From NCBI GenBank assembly GCA_910578105.1, contig CAJTPD010000009.1, positions 1 through 64,000 of the forward strand: a stretch of DNA of 64,000 nucleotides, read 5' to 3'. Shown here piece after piece: positions 59,507-64,000 of this stretch. The translations under genes and the position numbers were made by a program. The notes below the pieces were generated by a model, which had not been told where the DNA came from, did no database searches, and saw only the letters and a program-made list of their open reading frames with translations. Numbering within the stretch: position 1 is the stretch's first letter; each line of letters opens with the position of its first letter. The DNA is from an uncultured Odoribacter sp. GTDB lineage: Bacteria > Bacteroidota > Bacteroidia > Bacteroidales > Marinifilaceae.

Positions 59507-60508
59507 TCACCTAAGTTGATCTGTCAGTAACCGAATCTCCAATGCCGGACTAATGCGTTCATACAAAATATTATACACCGCCGTTGTTATCGGCATATGT
59601 ACCTTATATTGATCATTAATCTCCTTAATCCCCTTGACGGCAAAATACCCTTCAGCAATCATAAGCATTTCCATTTGTGCCGATTTTACAGAATATCCTT
59701 TACCAATCATAGTTCCGAAAGTACGGTTACGGCTAAACTGAGAATAGGCAGTAACAAGCAAATCCCCAAGATAAGCAGAACTCTTAATATCCCTTTCTAT
59801 CGGATGAACAGCTGCAACAAAACGTTCAATTTCCTGAATGGCATTCGCTACCAATACAGCCTGAAAATTATCTCCATATCTCAAACCATGACAGATTCCG
59901 GCCGCAATAGCAACAATATTCTTCATCACTGCCGCATATTCTGTCCCATAAATATCATCAGAAACAGAAGTTTTAACATAATGACAGCTAAACAACTGAG
60001 ATATCAAACGAGCAACCCGGATATCATCACTGGCAAATGTCAAATAAGATAAACGTTCCAAAGCTATTTCCTCCGCATGACAAGGACCAGAAATCACCAC
60101 TAACTGTTCTAAAGGCACCCCATACTGTTGATTAAAAAACTCTCCGACAATCAAATTATCATCCGGTATCAACCCCTTGATAGCAGAAACAATAATTTTA
60201 TCTTTCAAAGAACGTGTAGCTTTAGATACAACATTCTTCAGAAATGCGCTCGGTATTGCAAAAATGATAACATCTGAATGAGTAATCAGATAGTCCAGAT
60301 TATCCGTAAAAGTAATCTTAGACAAATCAAAATCGACTGCACACAAATAGCGCGGGTTATGTTTCAACTCTTTAAAAGCATTTATCGTCTCAATATTCCG
60401 CATAAACCAATTAATATGTTCATTGGTTTCTGTCAGAATTTTTGCAATAGCTGTCGCCCAGCTACCACCTCCCACAATTGCAATTCTTGGATTTTCAGGT
60501 AATTTCAT
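59507..60508 (-). CDS. gpsA: NAD(P)H-dependent glycerol-3-phosphate dehydrogenase
   Basis: A 333-residue GpsA, which reduces dihydroxyacetone phosphate to sn-glycerol-3-phosphate for phospholipid synthesis. The dinucleotide fold is at the start (IAIVGGGSWATAIAKIL). Other marks: IFAIPSAFLKNVV, the catalytic Lys segment TEYAAVMKNIVAIAAGICHG, the substrate loop YLGDLLVTAYSQFSRNRTFG and the C-terminal MPITTAVYNIL. Lies just downstream of lysS on the same strand (85 bp), a common Bacteroidota arrangement. Confidence 0.96.
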   Translation of the reverse strand: MKLPENPRIAIVGGGSWATAIAKILTETNEHINWFMRNIETINAFKELKHNPRYLCAVDFDLSKITFTDNLDYLITHSDVIIFAIPSAFLKNVVSKATRSLKDKIIVSAIKGLIPDDNLIVGEFFNQQYGVPLEQLVVISGPCHAEEIALERLSYLTFASDDIRVARLISQLFSCHYVKTSVSDDIYGTEYAAVMKNIVAIAAGICHGLRYGDNFQAVLVANAIQEIERFVAAVHPIERDIKSSAYLGDLLVTAYSQFSRNRTFGTMIGKGYSVKSAQMEMLMIAEGYFAVKGIKEINDQYKVHMPITTAVYNILYERISPALEIRLLTDQLR

Positions 60509-60593
60509 TGGATTTGGAATTTACAACTTAGACCTATGATTATTCCGGTATCCGCTCCCCTCTTGATTGACAATCTTAAAGCAAAAAACAGAG

Positions 60594-62318
60594 CTAACTC
60601 AACCATGCCTTAACCATTTCAGGAGTCAGGCCTGCCAATCCTAATTTTTCTTTTTTATTCATAACTGAAAGTTCTTGATGCAATTTATTCGGATTTTCAA
60701 CAGCCTTTAACGCCTCTACAGTTTGATAACCTGCTTTTTTCACAACTGCAATCCATTCCTGGGGAATTCCCAAAGCTTCATATTTATCATCACTATCCAT
60801 TATCGGTTTCTTTTCCGGTTTCATTTGCGGAAAAAACAACACATCCTGAATAGACGGACTATTGGTAAGGAACATACACAACCTATCAATACCTATCCCC
60901 ATACCAGACGTCGGAGGCATACCATATTCCAAGGCCCGGACAAAATCATAATCAATATACATAGCCTCATCGTCTCCCCTTTCCTGCAATTTTAATTGCT
61001 CCTGAAAACGCTCCAACTGATCAATCGGGTCGTTTAACTCGGAATAAGCATTAGCCACCTCCTTACCATTCACAAATAATTCAAAACGTTCTGTCAATTC
61101 AGGATTCTCCCGATGTTTTTTAGTCAGCGGAGACATTTCCTTCGGATAATCGTAGATAAAAGTTGGCTGGATATAATGCGACTCACATTTTTCACCAAAA
61201 ATTTCATCAATGAGTTTTCCTTTTCCCATCGTTTTATCTACCGGAATCTCCATCTTTACACAAGCTTCATACAATTCTTCTTCAGACATTTTTTCTATGT
61301 CATATCCGGTATGTTCTTTAATAGCATCCGCCATACGAACCCGCCGGAAAGGACGTTTGAAATCTATCTCATTTTCTCCGATTATTGCCTTTGTCGTCCC
61401 ATTAATAGCCAAAGCAGCCGTTTCAATCATCTCCTCCGTAAAGTTCATCATCCAAAGATAATCTTTATAGGCAACATAAATTTCCATACAGGTAAATTCC
61501 GGATTATGAGTCCGGTCCATACCTTCATTCCGGAAATTCCGCGAAAATTCGTAAACTCCTTCAAATCCACCGACAATCAAACGTTTCAGGTAAAGTTCAT
61601 TGGCAATACGAAGATACAAAGGTATATCCAGTGCATTGTGATGAGTGATAAACGGACGGGCAGAAGCACCGCCTGGAATTGACTGCAAAACAGGAGTTTC
61701 CACTTCCAGATATCCTTTAGAATTGAAAAAATTCCGGATAGCATTAATCATTTTGGTCCGTTTCACAAAAACCTCCTTAACCTGAGGATTCACAATCAGG
61801 TCCAGATACCGCTGGCGGTAACGTTGCTCCGGATCAGTAAATGCGTCAAATACCTTACCATCCTTTTCCTTGACAACAGGCAACGGTCGTAAAGACTTGG
61901 AAAGCATTGTCAACTCTTTGGCATGTACTGATATCTCACCGGTTTGAGTACGAAATACAAATCCTTTTACACCAACAATGTCTCCAATATCCATCAGCTT
62001 CTTAAATACAGTATTATAAGCAGTAGAAGCCTCATCGGCAGATATATCATCACGGCTCACATATACCTGAATACGTCCGGTACTATCCTGCAATTCAAAA
62101 AACGAAGCTTTACCCATTATCCGTCGGCTCATCATTCTGCCGGCAATCACCACATTCCGGGGTTCGGCAGCATCATTAAACCGTTCCTTAATATCAGCAG
62201 CATGGGCATCCACATTAAACTCAGGCGCAGGATAGGCCTCTATTCCCAATTTCTCCAATTCTCCCAATGAATTTCTACGGATAATCTCTTGTTCACTCAA
62301 TTCAGTAAAGCTCATCAT
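60594..62318 (-). CDS. lysS: Lysyl-tRNA synthetase (class II)
   Basis: A 574-residue LysRS, longer than the ~505 of E. coli because of a C-terminal helical extension (PQEWIAVVKKAGYQTVEALK to the end). It has an N-terminal OB-fold anticodon-binding domain (NVVIAGRMMSRRIMGKASFF) and the catalytic motifs: FLEVETP for motif 2's beginning, FRNEGMDRTHNPEFTCME (motif 2) and GIGIDRLCMF (motif 3). It charges tRNA-Lys. Translation may start at the second Met (62315). A consensus promoter lies 60 bp upstream. Confidence 0.97.
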   Translation of the reverse strand: MMSFTELSEQEIIRRNSLGELEKLGIEAYPAPEFNVDAHAADIKERFNDAAEPRNVVIAGRMMSRRIMGKASFFELQDSTGRIQVYVSRDDISADEASTAYNTVFKKLMDIGDIVGVKGFVFRTQTGEISVHAKELTMLSKSLRPLPVVKEKDGKVFDAFTDPEQRYRQRYLDLIVNPQVKEVFVKRTKMINAIRNFFNSKGYLEVETPVLQSIPGGASARPFITHHNALDIPLYLRIANELYLKRLIVGGFEGVYEFSRNFRNEGMDRTHNPEFTCMEIYVAYKDYLWMMNFTEEMIETAALAINGTTKAIIGENEIDFKRPFRRVRMADAIKEHTGYDIEKMSEEELYEACVKMEIPVDKTMGKGKLIDEIFGEKCESHYIQPTFIYDYPKEMSPLTKKHRENPELTERFELFVNGKEVANAYSELNDPIDQLERFQEQLKLQERGDDEAMYIDYDFVRALEYGMPPTSGMGIGIDRLCMFLTNSPSIQDVLFFPQMKPEKKPIMDSDDKYEALGIPQEWIAVVKKAGYQTVEALKAVENPNKLHQELSVMNKKEKLGLAGLTPEMVKAWLS

Positions 62319-62377
62319 TAATATATTTTAATTATTTTACTATCAATTACAAAATAAAACTATTCCCATTAAGTGTG

Positions 62378-62408
62378 CAAATTTACTATTTTCCACAGGC
62401 AAAACAAA
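62378..62408 (-). promoter_or_regulatory. lysS promoter
   Basis: On the minus strand TTTG (62408-62405), 19 bp, TAAATTTG (62385-62378), a consensus Bacteroidota promoter about 60 bp upstream of lysS. Confidence 0.75.
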
Positions 62409-62550
62409 AAATGAATTGATTATGTATCAAATGTAACATTGTATCAATACATTTGGTTTTTTCTGTTTCACTATATGAAATTATTCCAAATAACGCTTTG
62501 AAATAACGATGAATTTCCGCTACTTTGTAGCAGAATTGGAAAAATGTATA

Positions 62551-64000
62551 ATGAAAAAAAGATGGGTTATTAATACTCCCCCGGAGGAAACTAAAATACA
62601 GGAACTTGCAAAAAAATCAAATTGTCACCCGGTAATAGCAAATCTTTTGCTACAACGCGGAATCAATAGCATTGAAAAAGCACAGGCTTTTTTCAATCCC
62701 TCATTAAATATGCTCCATGACCCTTTTCTGATGAAAGACATGGACAAAGCCGTAGAACGTTTGGACCGTGCTATTGCCTCCGATGAAAAGATTTTAATAT
62801 ACGGAGACTATGATGTTGATGGCACAACAGCAGTTGCTCTGCTCTATAAATACCTGAAATCCCGCTGTAATAAAGAAAATCTTGAATATTACATTCCGGA
62901 CCGCTATACCGAAGGTTACGGAGTTTCAATCAAAGGGATTGACTATGCTGCAAAAAACGGTTTTTCCCTCATGCTTATCACAGACTGCGGTATCAAAGCC
63001 GTAGAAAAAGTAAAATATGCCAATTCTAAAAAAGTTGATATCATTATCTGCGACCACCATACTCCCGGTGATGCACTTCCGGAAGCAGTGGCTGTACTTG
63101 ATCCCCAACGAAAAGATTGTGACTATCCCTATAAATGGCTGAGCGGCTGTGGTGTCAGTTTCAAATTAGTACAGGCACACAGTCAGAAACACAATCTGCC
63201 CATGTCTGAACTGTATAAATTACTCGATTTATTATGTGTTAGCATCGCCAGCGACATTGTGCCCATTACCGGAGAAAACCGAATCCTGGCTTATTATGGC
63301 CTGAAACAACTAAATGCAAACCCGAGCTTAGGCTTAAAAACAATCATCAAGATTTCGGGTATTGACAAAGAAATTACAATCAACGACATTGTTTTCCGCA
63401 TCGGACCACGGATAAATGCTGCCGGCAGAGTCGAATCCGGCCGTAAATCAGTAGAGTTACTAACTGCCGACGAAAAGTTTTCAGCCGCAGGAATAGCTTC
63501 AGATATCAATAACTTCAATGACCAACGCAAAAAACTGGACCATGACATCACAGAAGAAGCTATCCGGCACATCAATCAATGTGAACTTGAATCCTCAAAA
63601 AAAACAACTGTATTATTCAATCCCAACTGGCACAAAGGAGTAATCGGTATTGTTGCTTCCCGATTGACGGAATCATTTTACCGGCCTACTATTATTTTGA
63701 CGGAATCCAATGGACTGGCTACCGGGTCTGCCCGGTCCGTAGAAGGTTTTGACCTGTATTATGCCATTTCACAATGCAGTGAATTTCTGGAAAACTACGG
63801 AGGCCATAAATACGCTGCCGGACTGACCCTAAAACTTGAAAATCTGGAATCCTTCAAGCAAAAATTTGAACAAATTGTTCAGGAAACAATCAATGAACAA
63901 ATGCTAACTCCCCAGATTAATATCGATGCCCGATTAAAATTAAGCGACATTACGCCTGAATTATATCACATGCTGCAAAAATTTGCACCATTCGGTCCCA
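62551..64000 (+). CDS. recJ: Single-stranded-DNA-specific exonuclease RecJ (partial, 3' end outside)
   Basis: An open frame from the ATG at 62551 (MKKRWVINTPPEETKIQELA) runs to the window end with no stop: 483 codons of an expected ~570. DHH-family motifs are visible: YGDYDVDGTTAVALLY (motif I), ITDCGIKAVEKVK (motif II), ICDHHTPGD (motif III, DHH), SIASDIVPITGENR (motif IV) and the DHHA1 region with NYGGHKYAAGLTL. RecJ degrades ssDNA 5' to 3' in recombination and mismatch repair. Divergent from lysS across a ~230-bp region. Confidence 0.96.
   Translation, partial: MKKRWVINTPPEETKIQELAKKSNCHPVIANLLLQRGINSIEKAQAFFNPSLNMLHDPFLMKDMDKAVERLDRAIASDEKILIYGDYDVDGTTAVALLYKYLKSRCNKENLEYYIPDRYTEGYGVSIKGIDYAAKNGFSLMLITDCGIKAVEKVKYANSKKVDIIICDHHTPGDALPEAVAVLDPQRKDCDYPYKWLSGCGVSFKLVQAHSQKHNLPMSELYKLLDLLCVSIASDIVPITGENRILAYYGLKQLNANPSLGLKTIIKISGIDKEITINDIVFRIGPRINAAGRVESGRKSVELLTADEKFSAAGIASDINNFNDQRKKLDHDITEEAIRHINQCELESSKKTTVLFNPNWHKGVIGIVASRLTESFYRPTIILTESNGLATGSARSVEGFDLYYAISQCSEFLENYGGHKYAAGLTLKLENLESFKQKFEQIVQETINEQMLTPQINIDARLKLSDITPELYHMLQKFAPFGP

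Overview
The window is a Bacteroidales chromosome segment. Several intergenic regions carry the Bacteroidota promoter signature (TTTG, 19-21 bp, TAnnTTTG), and the proteins (tryptophanase, DUF4251, SusD-free HmuYRSTUV, SAM-like-domain tyrosine recombinases) are typical of gut Bacteroidales. A genus such as Odoribacter or Butyricimonas is possible but not established here. The outer parts are ordinary AT-leaning housekeeping chromosome: mnmE, tnaA, a DEAD-box helicase, 6-phosphogluconolactonase, an RlmI-like methyltransferase, glmM, gcvH and tRNA-Asp on the left (2.6-13.7 kb), and a GNAT protein, a Gate-domain membrane protein, gpsA, lysS and the 5' part of recJ on the right (57.3-64 kb). A tyrosine recombinase with a zinc-finger/multi-HTH protein lies next to the mnmE 3' end (0.2-2.4 kb).

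The interior (13.7-57 kb) is accessory and mosaic. From tRNA-Asp to about 27.9 kb there is an integrase, excisionase-like HTH proteins, palindrome-rich noncoding DNA resembling a transfer or recombination region, and defence or conflict genes: a two-gene NACHT-NTPase operon with a nuclease-like N-terminus, ORF6N and XRE regulators, an uncharacterised paralogous pair, a frameshifted small beta-flower-like protein, Fic, a DUF3791/DUF3990 trio and an AbiEii remnant. No relaxase is present.

From 27.9 to about 47.9 kb the DNA is visibly GC-richer. It holds a complete heme-acquisition operon (calycin-like lipoprotein-hmuY-hmuR-hmuS-hmuT-hmuU-hmuV), read leftwards and divergent from a hemerythrin/RIC-LuxR fusion regulator. 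Next come wrecks of efflux systems (TolC/HlyD/MFS and SMR), a PNPOx-like flavoprotein, a MATE pump with a divergent AraC regulator, and an AraC-controlled alcohol dehydrogenase / acetyltransferase / hydrolase / flavodoxin cluster whose last gene is broken. Remnants of a second mobile element lie at 47.8-48.1 kb.

The most striking locus is 48.8-56.7 kb. A tyrosine recombinase gene is followed at once by a 149-bp segment bounded by perfect 22-bp inverted repeats. The segment holds one strong Bacteroidota promoter, which in this assembly points away from the downstream operon (OFF). Inversion would drive a five-gene operon of exported proteins: a beta-propeller/OmpA-like protein, a TPR-caspase protease with an intact His/Cys dyad, a carboxypeptidase-regulatory-domain outer-membrane protein, a DUF4384-like protein and a small exported protein. 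This reads as a phase-variable, caspase-containing envelope system.
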